The translations under genes and the position numbers were made by a program. DNA of 64,000 bases from Saprospiraceae bacterium (lineage in GTDB: Bacteria; Bacteroidota; Bacteroidia; Chitinophagales; Saprospiraceae), in the NCBI GenBank assembly GCA_016714985.1, contig JADKBS010000009.1, positions 124,001 to 188,000 of the forward strand, given 5' to 3'. The notes beneath the pieces are model-generated. The model did not search any database. It saw nothing but the letters and a program-made list of their open reading frames with translations, and had not been told where the DNA came from. This document shows, piece by piece, positions 35,628 through 43,605 of this stretch; the first letter of the stretch is position 1, and each line of letters begins with the position of its first letter.

Positions 35628-36230
35628 TTAAGCGAATTGTGGAACCTGCTCCATCACCTTCACCTGCCCGTTCGAGAAATCATAGACCCAAGCATGGAGG
35701 CGAAGCTCTCGGCCTTCTTTTTTTGCTTTGCGGTAAACGCTGGTCTGTTTCAGGTTGTGGATTTGCGTCAGCACGTTCAGTTCCACGAGGCGGTTCAGGC
35801 GGTCGTTTTCGTCGGGGATGGCGTCCAATTCGGCTTGGTGGCTGGCAATCACGTCCTTGATATTGGCGAGCCAGTTGTCAATCAGGCCGATAGCTTCGTC
35901 CTCCATTGCTGCCCGAATGCCGCCGCAGCCATAGTGGCCATAAACGATAATGTCCTGAATGCCAAGCACTTCCACAGCGTATTGCAGCACCGAGAGGAAG
36001 TTCATATCGGCATGGGAGACCACATTGGCAATGTTGCGGTGGATGAAAATCTCACCAAGATTACCGCCAAGCACCACCGACGGCGACACCCGGCTGTCGG
36101 AGCAGCCCAGCAGCAGGGCGATGGGGTTTTGGCCTTTGGCCAAATGCTCGAAGAAATGCGGGTCTTCTGCGTGCTTTTCGCAGGCCCAGTGCTGGTTGTA
36201 TTCGAGGAATTTTTTGACTATTCTTTGCAT
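35628..36230 (-). CDS. Beta-class carbonic anhydrase
   Basis: About 200 residues; interconverts CO2 and bicarbonate in the cytoplasm. Zinc ligands lie in LLGCSDSRVSP (Cys, Asp) and IIVYGHYGCGGI (His, Cys); EIFIHRNIANVV is also typical. ATG 36230 (MQRIVKKFLEYNQHW) fits the family start better than two in-frame ATGs upstream (36242, 36251) that would overlap a hairpin. It sits between the Crp-type regulator gene and DUF202. A second, unrelated alpha-class enzyme is encoded just upstream. Confidence 0.92.
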   Translation of the reverse strand: MQRIVKKFLEYNQHWACEKHAEDPHFFEHLAKGQNPIALLLGCSDSRVSPSVVLGGNLGEIFIHRNIANVVSHADMNFLSVLQYAVEVLGIQDIIVYGHYGCGGIRAAMEDEAIGLIDNWLANIKDVIASHQAELDAIPDENDRLNRLVELNVLTQIHNLKQTSVYRKAKKEGRELRLHAWVYDFSNGQVKVMEQVPQFA

Positions 36231-36245
36231 TGGATTTGTCATTAT

Positions 36246-36303
36246 GGTCATTCGTCATTGGGGTCATTAATGACGAATGACCTTTAATGACCAATGACGA
36301 CCA
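36246..36303. repeat. Perfect 14-bp hairpin with ATGACCAATGACG words
   Basis: GGTCATTCGTCATT (36246-36259) / AATGACGAATGACC (36269-36282), followed by ATGACCAATGACGACC. The word family recurs at 40071-40112. It lies between the Crp-like and carbonic anhydrase genes of one operon. Confidence 0.7.
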
Positions 36304-36315
36304 ATATTTAGGGCA

Positions 36316-36969
36316 CTATTTCTTGAACAGCAACTGGTTCCTGCCCAATTTCACAATGCCCTCTTTCTCAAGGTTTTTGAGCAAACGTGACACCGCCTCA
36401 CGGGTCACGTTCAGGTCATTGGCGATGTCTTGGTGCGAGGAACTGAGGACCCGGTTGCCCGTGGCAGCCACTCTTTTTTTCAGGTACTCCATCATGCGTT
36501 TGTCCAAGTTCTTGAACGAGATGCTATCCACCACTTTTACCAAGTCCAAAATCTTGCGGTCGTAAGTGGTCATCACGAAGTTTTTCCAGCTTTGGTAGCG
36601 GGTCATCCACTCGTCCATGTAGCGGATGGGGATGGCGATGAGCGAGGTATCGTCCTCGGCCTCTGTGCGGATTTCGCTTTTTTTGTTCACCATGCAGCAG
36701 GTGAACGACATGGAGCAGGCTTCGCCCGGCTGCAGGAAATACAGCAATATTTCCCTACCCTCTTCAGGGTCTTCACGGGTCACCCGAACGGCGCCTTCCA
36801 CGACCAATGGCACGAGTTTGATATAGTTGCCATAGTCCATAATGACCTCTCCGGCCTTGAAGTGCATCAGCTTGCCCACGTTGGCGATTTCCTGTTGCAG
36901 TTCTTTTTCCGCCAGTTGTGGGTAGTGCTTTTGCAACAATGCGAGGATGTCAGTGGTTTCTGTCGTCAT
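36316..36969 (-). CDS. Crp/Fnr-family transcription regulator of the sulfur island
   Basis: A 217-residue regulator with an N-terminal cyclic-nucleotide-binding-like domain and a C-terminal HTH_Crp. The HTH (HQDIANDLNVTREAVSRLLK, about 178-197) has the R-E-x-x-x-R arrangement of CRP, which reads TGTGA. CRP-like dyads of exactly that type precede four sulfur operons here, including the one containing this gene. Cysteines at 85, 91 and 92 (EACSMSFTCCMV) lie where a thiol, persulfide or redox signal could be sensed. I see no full FNR four-Cys cluster. Direct control of the island is inferred. Confidence 0.88.
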   Translation of the reverse strand: MTTETTDILALLQKHYPQLAEKELQQEIANVGKLMHFKAGEVIMDYGNYIKLVPLVVEGAVRVTREDPEEGREILLYFLQPGEACSMSFTCCMVNKKSEIRTEAEDDTSLIAIPIRYMDEWMTRYQSWKNFVMTTYDRKILDLVKVVDSISFKNLDKRMMEYLKKRVAATGNRVLSSSHQDIANDLNVTREAVSRLLKNLEKEGIVKLGRNQLLFKK

Positions 36970-37020
36970 TTTTCTTAAAGCTTTGGTGTGTCGGTTTTAA
37001 AAATCCAAAGTTCGTAAACC

Positions 37021-37806
37021 TCATTCAGAAACAACCTCAACCGCCCGATGGTTGGCAGCCTGCACGGGTCGGTTATTGCCGTGGTACAGCCGCCGGAAAG
37101 TTTCAATTTGTTGTTTCGATAGTGTGAGCGGTTCTTTGAGCACAAACCATTGCACGCCTTCGGTGCAGGGTGGCGTGGTCAGCGAGCCTTCGTAATGGAA
37201 AAAAGAATGCCCTTCTGGAAACAGCTTGGCCAAGTCGAGCGCATGGGGCGCATGTACGTGCTCGTGCGGGTGCGTGGGCATTTGCCGCCAAATTTCGTCC
37301 AATGCCTCGTTCGGGTGGCCCTCCTTGATGAAAATCCCAATCACCGCCAAATGCCCAGCGGTATCGGCATGTACAAGGTGCATTTCCATCGGGAAAAGCA
37401 CCCCATCGAGGCGGTGCTCCGACGGCTCGTGGAAGTGGAACTGCTTGAGTTGGAACGACTTGCCGCTAAGTTCGAGGCTGTTCGGCTCCTCGATGTCCAC
37501 TTCGATGGTATGGCCGTTGTTCTGCACGTCCACAAGCGAGGCATGGTAGCGGAAGCCCAGCCCGCTGCCCGGTACTTCCTTCAATTCCACCGTTTCGATG
37601 TCAATTGGCGACTGGTGGTTGCCTTCGGCACATTGCTTGAATTCTTGGCAAAGATTGGCCCAAGCATCGGCGTGCTGGTAGTCCCAGTGGTGGCTGTCCT
37701 TGGGGTATTCTGGCCGCTCCCACAAGGTTTCTTTGATGTCCGTAAAAGCTGGAAGCCCGATTGAAATGGCGGCCATTGCGGCCAGCAAGGTCTCTTTTGC
37801 TTTCAT
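37021..37806 (-). CDS. Alpha-class carbonic anhydrase, exported
   Basis: A 261-residue periplasmic carbonic anhydrase. After a signal-like N-terminus come HHWDYQ, NHQSPIDIETVELKE, the zinc histidines in KQFHFHEPSEH and EMHLVHAD, and the substrate pocket LTTPPCTEGVQWFVL with a conserved PxxxGV-type pattern. Its location between YeeE/YedE genes and the Crp-type regulator gene suggests co-control with sulfur handling, perhaps for pH or bicarbonate balance at the membrane; that link is inferred. Confidence 0.93.
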   Translation of the reverse strand: MKAKETLLAAMAAISIGLPAFTDIKETLWERPEYPKDSHHWDYQHADAWANLCQEFKQCAEGNHQSPIDIETVELKEVPGSGLGFRYHASLVDVQNNGHTIEVDIEEPNSLELSGKSFQLKQFHFHEPSEHRLDGVLFPMEMHLVHADTAGHLAVIGIFIKEGHPNEALDEIWRQMPTHPHEHVHAPHALDLAKLFPEGHSFFHYEGSLTTPPCTEGVQWFVLKEPLTLSKQQIETFRRLYHGNNRPVQAANHRAVEVVSE

Positions 37807-37816
37807 GTTTTATTTT

Positions 37817-38230
37817 TCAATGTGGCAATCGCCCCCGCACCACGCCATAGGTGAAGGTGCCGAGCGTTGCCCCTAAAATGATGATGGTAAAAATCCAGAA
37901 CCCGTGGCCAAGCATCACGAACATCGGGCCGGGGCAAGCCCCCAGTAGCGCCCAGCCCAAGCCGAATGCCGTGCCTGCCATCAGGTGGCGCTTCACGTTC
38001 AGGTTCATGGGCGTGTAGCTCACGAGGGTGTCCCGCAGGGTTCTTACCTTGAACTGCTTCATGGCCCAAATGCCGAGTATACCCAACACCACGGCAACCC
38101 CGATGATGCCGAACATGTGGAAGCTCTCAAAGCGGAACATTTCATGGATGCGGAACCAACTGATGGCCTCCGACTTGGTCATTACGATGCCGAAGACGAT
38201 GCCCACGGCGAAAAAGCTTATTAAACGCAT
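37817..38230 (-). CDS. YeeE/YedE-family (DUF6691-like) membrane protein
   Basis: A 137-residue protein with about four membrane spans. GWALLGACPGPMFVMLGHG near residue 105 carries the conserved Cys of half-size YeeE/YedE proteins, which with a partner move thiosulfate or another sulfur species. The partner half is encoded just upstream (38363-38947). The next gene starts 10 bp away, so the operon is tight. Confidence 0.85.
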   Translation of the reverse strand: MRLISFFAVGIVFGIVMTKSEAISWFRIHEMFRFESFHMFGIIGVAVVLGILGIWAMKQFKVRTLRDTLVSYTPMNLNVKRHLMAGTAFGLGWALLGACPGPMFVMLGHGFWIFTIIILGATLGTFTYGVVRGRLPH

Positions 38231-38280
38231 GTGATTGGAAAGTTTGTTAAGTTGAAGAGGGGGTGATAAGGGTTTATGGG

Positions 38281-38368
38281 GTTGATAAGGGTTGATAAAG
38301 GTTTATAAAAGTTGATTTAAGCACGTTGCTCATCAACCCTTATCAACCTTTATAAACTCTTATCAACC
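38281..38368 (-). repeat. Long imperfect intercistronic hairpin of TTGATAAGG words
   Basis: Two arms of about 37 bp built from GGTTGATAAGG/GTTTATAAAGG words pair imperfectly (arms about 38281-38318 and 38331-38368) between the two YeeE genes. The distal arm includes the stop codon of the first. Confidence 0.75.
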
Positions 38369-38947
38369 AAAAATCATCGGCATAATCAGCCAAGTCATGG
38401 TCAGGCCGCCGATGAAGAAGCCGATGACGGTGATGAGCGAAGGCAATTGCAGGTGTGCCAAACCGGAGATGGCATGGCCCGAAGTGCAGCCGTCGCCGTA
38501 GCGGGCACCGAAGCCCACGAGAAAGCCGCCGAGCAGCGCCAGCAGCACCCCTTTTACCGTGAAAATGCTGAATAGGCTAGTAGGAAGTAAGCCGTTGCCT
38601 TCGGGGTAGTTCACGCCCCAATCTTTCAGGTGCGTGATGGTCGCCTCGGAGATGGCCGCTGGCTCAGGGCTTTGCAGGAAATTGGCGGCAATGAAGCCAC
38701 CCGCCACGCCGCCGAACACAAAGGCCAAGCGCCAGTACTCGTTCTTCAGGTCGAAGTTGAAAAAATCGCAGTGTTTGTCGGCCCCTGCGATATGGCAGAA
38801 ACTCTTGAACGCCGTGGAAACACCAAAGCTGCGCCCCATCCATGTCATTAGGAAGAGGATGCCTGCAATGGCGGCGCCCGATACGGCCCAGTGCCACGGC
38901 TGACTAAGCAACTGCCACCATTCTTGCGGATTCAGTATTAATTCCAT
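38363..38947 (-). CDS. YeeE/YedE-family sulfur transport protein
   Basis: A 194-residue membrane protein with about five spans. VGFGARYGDGCTSGHAISGL is the diagnostic YeeE/YedE motif with the sulfur-carrying Cys; TAFKSFCHIAGADKHCDFF adds further cysteines. It probably imports or exports a small sulfur compound together with the 137-residue partner. It is the first gene of the operon YeeE, YeeE, alpha-CA, Crp, beta-CA, DUF202, and is preceded by a CRP-like dyad. Confidence 0.88.
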   Translation of the reverse strand: MELILNPQEWWQLLSQPWHWAVSGAAIAGILFLMTWMGRSFGVSTAFKSFCHIAGADKHCDFFNFDLKNEYWRLAFVFGGVAGGFIAANFLQSPEPAAISEATITHLKDWGVNYPEGNGLLPTSLFSIFTVKGVLLALLGGFLVGFGARYGDGCTSGHAISGLAHLQLPSLITVIGFFIGGLTMTWLIMPMIFG

Positions 38948-39074
38948 TTCGCTGTTGTTCGATTTTCAATGATGTAAAAATGATTCAGTGCTCGATTTCG
39001 GCCTTGAACGTTAAGCAGTCTTTGCCAATCTGGCAATGAGAACCGCCCCTGATTCAAGTTGAATTTTGATGGGG

Positions 39075-39122
39075 CAAAGGTAGGGCGGTGCGCAGGGGGC
39101 GGTCTGTGATGTGCTTCACAGA
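39075..39122 (-). promoter_or_regulatory. CRP-like operator and -7 box upstream of YeeE operon
   Basis: Perfect palindrome TCTGTGATGTGCTTCACAGA (39103-39122), centred 34 bp upstream of the centre of the -7 box TACCTTTG (minus strand, 39075-39082). Because the operon includes the Crp-type gene, the site implies autoregulation. Confidence 0.85.
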
Positions 39123-39160
39123 TGGGCGTTACACTGAATCATATTTTTAACGGGAAAGTA

Positions 39161-39646
39161 TTATTCGTCAGCAGCGAGCAGGATTTTATCAATGAGCGCA
39201 GCACTCATCCGAAAAGAAGTCTGGGTAAGAATCTGGTCGAGGATATTTTTTACCGAGGACAAAACCCCTTCTCGCTTTGCCAGCAAGAGCACACCGCCAA
39301 GGCCCATGATATTGATGGAAAGCATGGAAGCGGTCTGTCGTCCTTTCAGCTCGTCAATGATGAGCCAATCCGCCGAAAGTTCAATGGCCAAAGTTATGGC
39401 TTGGGCTTCTCCCTCATCCAGATTAAGGGACAATTTTTCGAGCAAAGCCAAATCCGTGGGCTGCTTTATTGAAATCCAATCTGCCATTTCAAAGCTGCTG
39501 ATATAAACCCCAAATGCAGGCAATTGGCGCAATTCATCCGCCACTTTTTCCGGGATAACGATGGTGAAAAAAAGCGCCTTCAACAAGTCAAGCTGCCCGA
39601 TTCTGAGCAAGGCGCTGAGGGAGGAGGTGTCGCTTACGATTATCAT
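39161..39646 (-). CDS. DUF3368-type PIN-like toxin
   Basis: A 161-residue PIN-fold protein: IIVSDTSSLSALLRIGQLDLL (first Asp), NLDEGEAQAITLAIEL (Glu pair), WLIIDELKGRQTA (Asp/Glu). These are the DUF3368 acidic positions of a metal-dependent ribonuclease. Its ATG overlaps the stop of the UPF0175 antitoxin gene by 4 bp. It is a typical UPF0175-DUF3368 pair, here inserted into the sulfur island. Confidence 0.88.
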   Translation of the reverse strand: MIIVSDTSSLSALLRIGQLDLLKALFFTIVIPEKVADELRQLPAFGVYISSFEMADWISIKQPTDLALLEKLSLNLDEGEAQAITLAIELSADWLIIDELKGRQTASMLSINIMGLGGVLLLAKREGVLSSVKNILDQILTQTSFRMSAALIDKILLAADE

Positions 39647-39906
39647 TGAGCTGGTTTTGAAACTGGCTTGAAACGTTTCAAGCCCTCTAAATCTGCTTCG
39701 AATTCATGGAGGTCGTAGTTGAGTGGGATATTGCGCTTGCCCAATTCCTCCCAAAACGCAATTCTTGATAGCCCAGCGAACGCACCAGCCTTGCCAGCCG
39801 GGAGCTTCAGTTCTTGATATAGAAAAATGGCAATGGCGAGGCGAATTTCTTCTTCCGACTTGCCCGAATGTTCAAACAATTGACCGGGAAGGACGATTTG
39901 ACCCAT
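39643..39906 (-). CDS. UPF0175 family antitoxin
   Basis: An 87-residue UPF0175 protein (EEEIRLAIAIFLYQELKLPAGKAGAFAGLSRIAFWEELGKRNIPLNYD, shortened here to its hallmarks LAIAIFLYQE and GLSRIAFWEELGKRNI). The family has a helix-turn-helix-like core and pairs with DUF3368 toxins. It is first in the pair and coupled by the 4-bp overlap. Confidence 0.88.
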   Translation of the reverse strand: MGQIVLPGQLFEHSGKSEEEIRLAIAIFLYQELKLPAGKAGAFAGLSRIAFWEELGKRNIPLNYDLHEFEADLEGLKRFKPVSKPAQ

Positions 39907-39974
39907 CTGGTTTAGATTTTTAATGGATTACAAAAATAATAAAAAAGGGCAACTTCGGCTATCACCGTTCCCCG

Positions 39975-40019
39975 TGTGCGCTACATCACGCAGTTTGCCG
40001 CCCAGCGGCTGCAAATTTG
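39975..40019 (+). promoter_or_regulatory. Weak CRP-like site and -7-like box before the dioxygenase fusion gene
   Basis: Degenerate dyad TGTGCGCTACATCACG (39975-39990), whose centre is 33 bp from the centre of CAAATTTG (40012-40019). It resembles the four stronger sites but has mismatches in both halves and the -7 box is poor. Confidence 0.35.
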
Positions 40020-40070
40020 TCCTGTAGCTTCACTAAAAAGCAGCAATTCGGTCATGGTCAAATAGCGCCT

Positions 40071-40112
40071 CATTGGTTGCAACAATGACCAATGACGATT
40101 CATGACCAATGA
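40071..40112. repeat. ATGACCAATGACG word repeat
   Basis: CATTGGT / ACCAATG inverted pair and repeated CATGACCAATGAC words immediately before the start codon at 40123. Confidence 0.6.
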
Positions 40113-40122
40113 CATTTAGAAA

Positions 40123-41763
40123 ATGCCGAACACACAACCGACCCTGCCGCCTTCGCTCGCCTACATCGCCGAGCGCATGAGCGGCCAAGCCAACATGAAG
40201 CCCGCCGAGGTGCGCCGCATCATCCTCGATGCCAAGGTGCAGCCCGAAGACCTCCAGCCTTGGGCAGCCTTCGACCACCCCGTGCAGGACAGCTACGGGC
40301 GGAAGCTCGCCCACCGGGGCGACAATTTCGAAATCATGGTCATGTCGTGGCGGCCTGGCGACTTCGCAGCCATCCACGACCACGGCCATACGCAATGGGG
40401 CGCCGTGCAGATTTTCGGCCCCGCCGAGCACGCCACTTTCCGCATTGAGGACGAGGTCATCAGTACCCTCGCCCGCTGGACAGTGACGCCCGGCGACGTC
40501 ATTGGCGTGAGCCACACCCTCTTGCACCAAATGGGCAACCCGACGGAGGACACGTTCTTCCTCAGCCTCCACGTCTATGGCGAACCCGATGGCGTGGACA
40601 GCGTGACCGGCGACGCCCGTGTGCTCGACCTGAAAAACAACCTCGTGCAGCACGTGGACGGCGGCGTTTTTTATGCGCTACCAACCGATGCTGTGGGGCG
40701 CACCGAGCCGGGGCCAACTCCTGATTTCCCAACCCGCCTGCGACATGTCACTGAGCTGACCCGCCGCCTTCGGCGAATGGCTGCCGCTGGCAATGCCATT
40801 TTTCAAAAAGATTATGAAGAAGCGAAACAGGATTTCTGCTCACCCGACCAACGCAGTTGGCTACTGCAATGCCTAGCTGCCAACACCGACGCTGACGGCC
40901 ACGAACAGCACTCCGTTTATTGGCGGATCCTGAACCAAGAGTTGCGCCACGCCGCCAAACTGCAAAACGAACTGCTCGGCGAACAGCACAGCACCGACGC
41001 TTTTGACAAATACGCAGCGCTGTACGATGCCGTTATCTGCCAGCCATGCCTCGACGATTTCATGGCCAATTACCTGCGCTTTGCCGCTACTGCGTTCGGC
41101 GTGGATTTCCCAAAGAGCAGCGTCATCTCGCTCGGCTGCGGCACGGGGCTGGTGGAGGAGTGGATGATTCGGGAATTGGGCGTAGCCTACGAAAACCTCT
41201 ACGGCATTGACCTTTCGGAGGCGATGGTGGCCGAGGCTCGCAAGCGCATCCAAGCCGACCCCGGCGATGTGCTGCGCCTCGACCCATCTGTCCGGCTCTG
41301 GGACGTGGCCTTCAGCGGCCTCAATGTGTTCCAGTACCTGCGCCCAGCCGACCTCGAAACGGCCATCCAGAAAACGGCTTCCATCCTGCGGCCCGGTGGG
41401 GTGTTCATTGGCGACTTCATCACGCCCGACCATATCCGCTGGTACCCCAACGTCATGTATTCCGCCGATAAAAAAGTGGTGTCGTTGCGCTCGCCGCAGT
41501 TGGTGGAGGAAGGCGGCGTCGTTTTCCAGGAAAGCGAAATCACGAACATCAGTTTTTTGGAGGATAAAATGCGGGTGACTTACTCCGGCAAGCACCGCCG
41601 CTTCCTGCCGCCCATGCACCGGGTGCGGCATTATTTTGAAAAAGCCTTTGGCGGCCAAGTGGAACTCTTCGATGCCGTGACGCTGGAGCCGCTGCCCGAT
41701 TGGGCGGATAGCTGCCGCTCGACGAGGTATGTGGTGGTGGCGAGGAAGGGAACGGGTCAATAA
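40123..41763 (+). CDS. Cysteine-dioxygenase-like cupin fused to a SAM methyltransferase
   Basis: A 546-residue two-domain cytoplasmic protein. Residues 1-200 form a cupin of the cysteine/thiol dioxygenase type: MSWRPGDFAAIHDHGHTQWGAV here split as PGDFAAIHDHG (H85, H87) and HTLLHQMGN (H135) for the three-His iron site. From about 330 a class I methyltransferase follows (SVISLGCGTGLVEE, YGIDLSEAMVAEA, LRPGGVFIGDF). A linker of about 130 residues has HEQHSVYWRILN. The substrate could be cysteine, mercaptopropionate or another thiol. Its setting among persulfide genes supports thiol chemistry. The fusion is uncommon in my experience. Confidence 0.8.
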   Translation: MPNTQPTLPPSLAYIAERMSGQANMKPAEVRRIILDAKVQPEDLQPWAAFDHPVQDSYGRKLAHRGDNFEIMVMSWRPGDFAAIHDHGHTQWGAVQIFGPAEHATFRIEDEVISTLARWTVTPGDVIGVSHTLLHQMGNPTEDTFFLSLHVYGEPDGVDSVTGDARVLDLKNNLVQHVDGGVFYALPTDAVGRTEPGPTPDFPTRLRHVTELTRRLRRMAAAGNAIFQKDYEEAKQDFCSPDQRSWLLQCLAANTDADGHEQHSVYWRILNQELRHAAKLQNELLGEQHSTDAFDKYAALYDAVICQPCLDDFMANYLRFAATAFGVDFPKSSVISLGCGTGLVEEWMIRELGVAYENLYGIDLSEAMVAEARKRIQADPGDVLRLDPSVRLWDVAFSGLNVFQYLRPADLETAIQKTASILRPGGVFIGDFITPDHIRWYPNVMYSADKKVVSLRSPQLVEEGGVVFQESEITNISFLEDKMRVTYSGKHRRFLPPMHRVRHYFEKAFGGQVELFDAVTLEPLPDWADSCRSTRYVVVARKGTGQ

Positions 41764-41879
41764 CTCGTCTCGTCCATCTTCACTTTCCCCCAGACTGTTT
41801 TATACACAAAAACCGTGTAGGCCAGCACAAGCGGCGTACCGATGGCAGCAATGATGAGCATGATACCCAGTGATTTATG
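41757..41879 (-). pseudogene. Orphan C-terminal tail of cytochrome bd subunit II (CydB)
   Basis: About 40 codons reading SLGIMLIIAAIGTPLVLAYT and VYKTVWGKVKMDETSY, then stop. This is the last transmembrane helix and tail of CydB (typically ..P.VL.YT..VY..F.GKV). No other part of cydA or cydB is nearby, and no ATG opens a full frame. The stop overlaps the end of the convergent fusion gene by 7 bp. It is a relic of a deletion or rearrangement. Confidence 0.55.
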
Positions 41880-42048
41880 GGAAGAAGTTTTAGTGGAAGG
41901 CGACGGTAAAAGCAAATTGAATACGTGAGAGGATTTCAACGTCCATAAAGGTGCATTTTGGCAAAGTTAGTGGGTTTGGGAAATCAGCAAACGTGATGGG
42001 GGTTACATTGTGATTTTGCGCCAAAGAATTGGCGTAGCCCTAAATAAC

Positions 42049-42080
42049 AAAAGGCCTGTCCCAGTTGGGACAGGCCTTTT
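42049..42080. terminator. Intrinsic terminator downstream of peroxiredoxin
   Basis: AAAAGGCCTGTCCCA / TGGGACAGGCCTTTT, a 15-bp stem with a 2-nt centre and T runs on both strands. It ends the thioredoxin-rhodanese-peroxiredoxin unit. Confidence 0.85.
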
Positions 42081-42101
42081 CGACTTATGAAAAACTTCCG
42101 A

Positions 42102-42761
42102 TTAATTCAGTGCAATTTCCTTTTTCGCCAAGTAAAAGTCAATCTTCTCGTAGGTTGTGTTGGCGATGCGCTCGTCCATTTCTACCAAGGTTTTTGGCGG
42201 AGGAACGATGGCCTTGTCCCCTTGACGCCAATTGACGGGCAGGGCACATTTGCACACATCTGCGGTTTGCAGCGCAATGAGCACCCGTTGGATTTCATCC
42301 ATATTGCGGCCAATGTTCAGCGGGTAGTACATGATGAGGCGTATGGTACCCTTCGGGTCAATAAAGAACACGGCCCGCACGGCTGCGGTTTCGCTCTCGC
42401 CAGGGTGCAGCATCCCGTAGAGGTTGGCCACCTTCATGTCGAGGTCGGCGATGATGGGGAAGTCCATATAGACGCCCGTTTTCTCCCGAACATTGTTCAC
42501 CCAAGCCAAATGCGAGTGGATGCTGTCAATGCTGAGGCCAATTAGCTTCGTGTTGCGTTTTGCGTAGAAGTCTTTGTCCACAGCGAAGGCCGACATCTCG
42601 GTAGTGCAGACAGGTGTGAAGTCGGCGGGGTGCGAGAACATAACGACCCAACTTCCTTTGTTGAACTCCGAAAATTGGAGGTCGCCTGTGGTGGTTTTAG
42701 CTTTGAAATCAGGCGCTTTGTCGCCGATTCGAGGCATGGTTCCTATTGCTGTATTTTCCAT
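42102..42761 (-). CDS. Peroxiredoxin, Prx6-like
   Basis: A 219-residue peroxidase reducing peroxides through Cys52 (VMFSHPADFTPVCTTEM). The long C-terminal region with VCKCALPVNWRQGD near 168-178 is typical of the Prx6/archaeal AhpC-like class. It is the third gene after thioredoxin and a single-domain rhodanese; thioredoxin can recycle such enzymes. Co-location with persulfide enzymes suggests it also meets per- or polysulfides. Confidence 0.92.
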   Translation of the reverse strand: MENTAIGTMPRIGDKAPDFKAKTTTGDLQFSEFNKGSWVVMFSHPADFTPVCTTEMSAFAVDKDFYAKRNTKLIGLSIDSIHSHLAWVNNVREKTGVYMDFPIIADLDMKVANLYGMLHPGESETAAVRAVFFIDPKGTIRLIMYYPLNIGRNMDEIQRVLIALQTADVCKCALPVNWRQGDKAIVPPPKTLVEMDERIANTTYEKIDFYLAKKEIALN

Positions 42762-42818
42762 GATTCAGCATTAATATTGGTTTGAAAAACCGGGACTGCC
42801 AAGGAAGCCGCTTGGGGC

Positions 42819-43160
42819 TTAGGCTGCCACGGATGCTTTTTTGAATTCATTGACGGCATTGGCTACGATTTGCCAAGCACCGCCGTTCACTGCTTCGACA
42901 CCCGCTGCCTTTAGTTGTTGGGCAGCAATACCACTCCTGCGGCCAGAAACACAACAAGTGATGACGGCCTTTTTCTGATTTGCTAATTTGAGTAGGTGTC
43001 GGTTAAGGTCGGGCAGTGGTACGTTCTGCGCACCTGCCGCATGGCCAGCATTGAATTCTTCCCTTGAGCGTACATCGAGCACGAAGGCCCCTTGTGCCAA
43101 TAGTTCGGTTAAGTTGGCAGCAGCCCCGCCGCCGAATAGTTTTTTCAAGAAATTAAGCAT
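42819..43160 (-). CDS. Single-domain rhodanese
   Basis: A 113-residue sulfurtransferase from ATG 43160 (MLNFLKKLFGGG). AFVLDVRSREEFNAGHAAGAQNVP is the CH2A-type block; the active loop is TCCVSGRRSG with tandem Cys69-Cys70, the second being the usual catalytic position. It carries sulfane sulfur between thiols. It lies between thioredoxin and peroxiredoxin genes, 71 and 57 bp from each. Confidence 0.9.
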   Translation of the reverse strand: MLNFLKKLFGGGAAANLTELLAQGAFVLDVRSREEFNAGHAAGAQNVPLPDLNRHLLKLANQKKAVITCCVSGRRSGIAAQQLKAAGVEAVNGGAWQIVANAVNEFKKASVAA

Positions 43161-43231
43161 AGTTGATATTTGATGACAGGTATTAGGAGACCAACTTGGG
43201 CCTTCGCTTACCATCTGTTATTGTAAAAAAT

Positions 43232-43585
43232 TCATTCTTCAATTGCTGTAAGCTCCCCTACTTTCTCCACTTTGTAGGTGATGGCCTGCTCCAACACGTG
43301 CGTCAATGCCGTAGCAGACAACATGCCTGACTGCCGCCACAGCGTTAGCCCTTGTTTGAAGATGATAAATGTCGGCACCCCCATGATGTTCAGGTGCTGG
43401 GCAATGGCAGGGTTTTGATCCACGTCAATGGTGATGATTTCAACTTTGTCCCCCATTTCTTCGGAGAGTTTTTGGAGGATGGGGTTCATTGCCTTGCAAG
43501 GCCCGCACCATTCGGCGGCGAAGTCCACCAACACTGGCTTATCACTATTGATTAGGTCTTCGAAATTGATTTGCTTTTTTTTCAT
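43232..43585 (-). CDS. trxA: Thioredoxin
   Basis: A 117-residue cytoplasmic thioredoxin: VLVDFAAEWCGPCKAMNP (Cys27, Cys30), IDVDQNPAIAQHLNIMGVPTFIIF with the cis-Pro. No signal peptide. It is the first gene of the unit under a CRP-like dyad. Thioredoxin reduces protein persulfides and rhodanese intermediates, so its control with the CstB-like enzymes is sensible. Confidence 0.93.
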   Translation of the reverse strand: MKKKQINFEDLINSDKPVLVDFAAEWCGPCKAMNPILQKLSEEMGDKVEIITIDVDQNPAIAQHLNIMGVPTFIIFKQGLTLWRQSGMLSATALTHVLEQAITYKVEKVGELTAIEE

Positions 43586-43605
43586 GTCAAATGATTTTGA
43601 TGGTG

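Noticed and set aside
39975..40019. A fifth Crp site before the dioxygenase fusion as a firm call
   Set aside because: Both half-sites are imperfect, the offset is 33 and the -7 box is poor. Listed at low confidence only.
41757..41939. A CydX-like small oxidase subunit or intact 60-residue protein
   Set aside because: The residues match the CydB C-terminus rather than CydX, and the frame has no ATG at its start.
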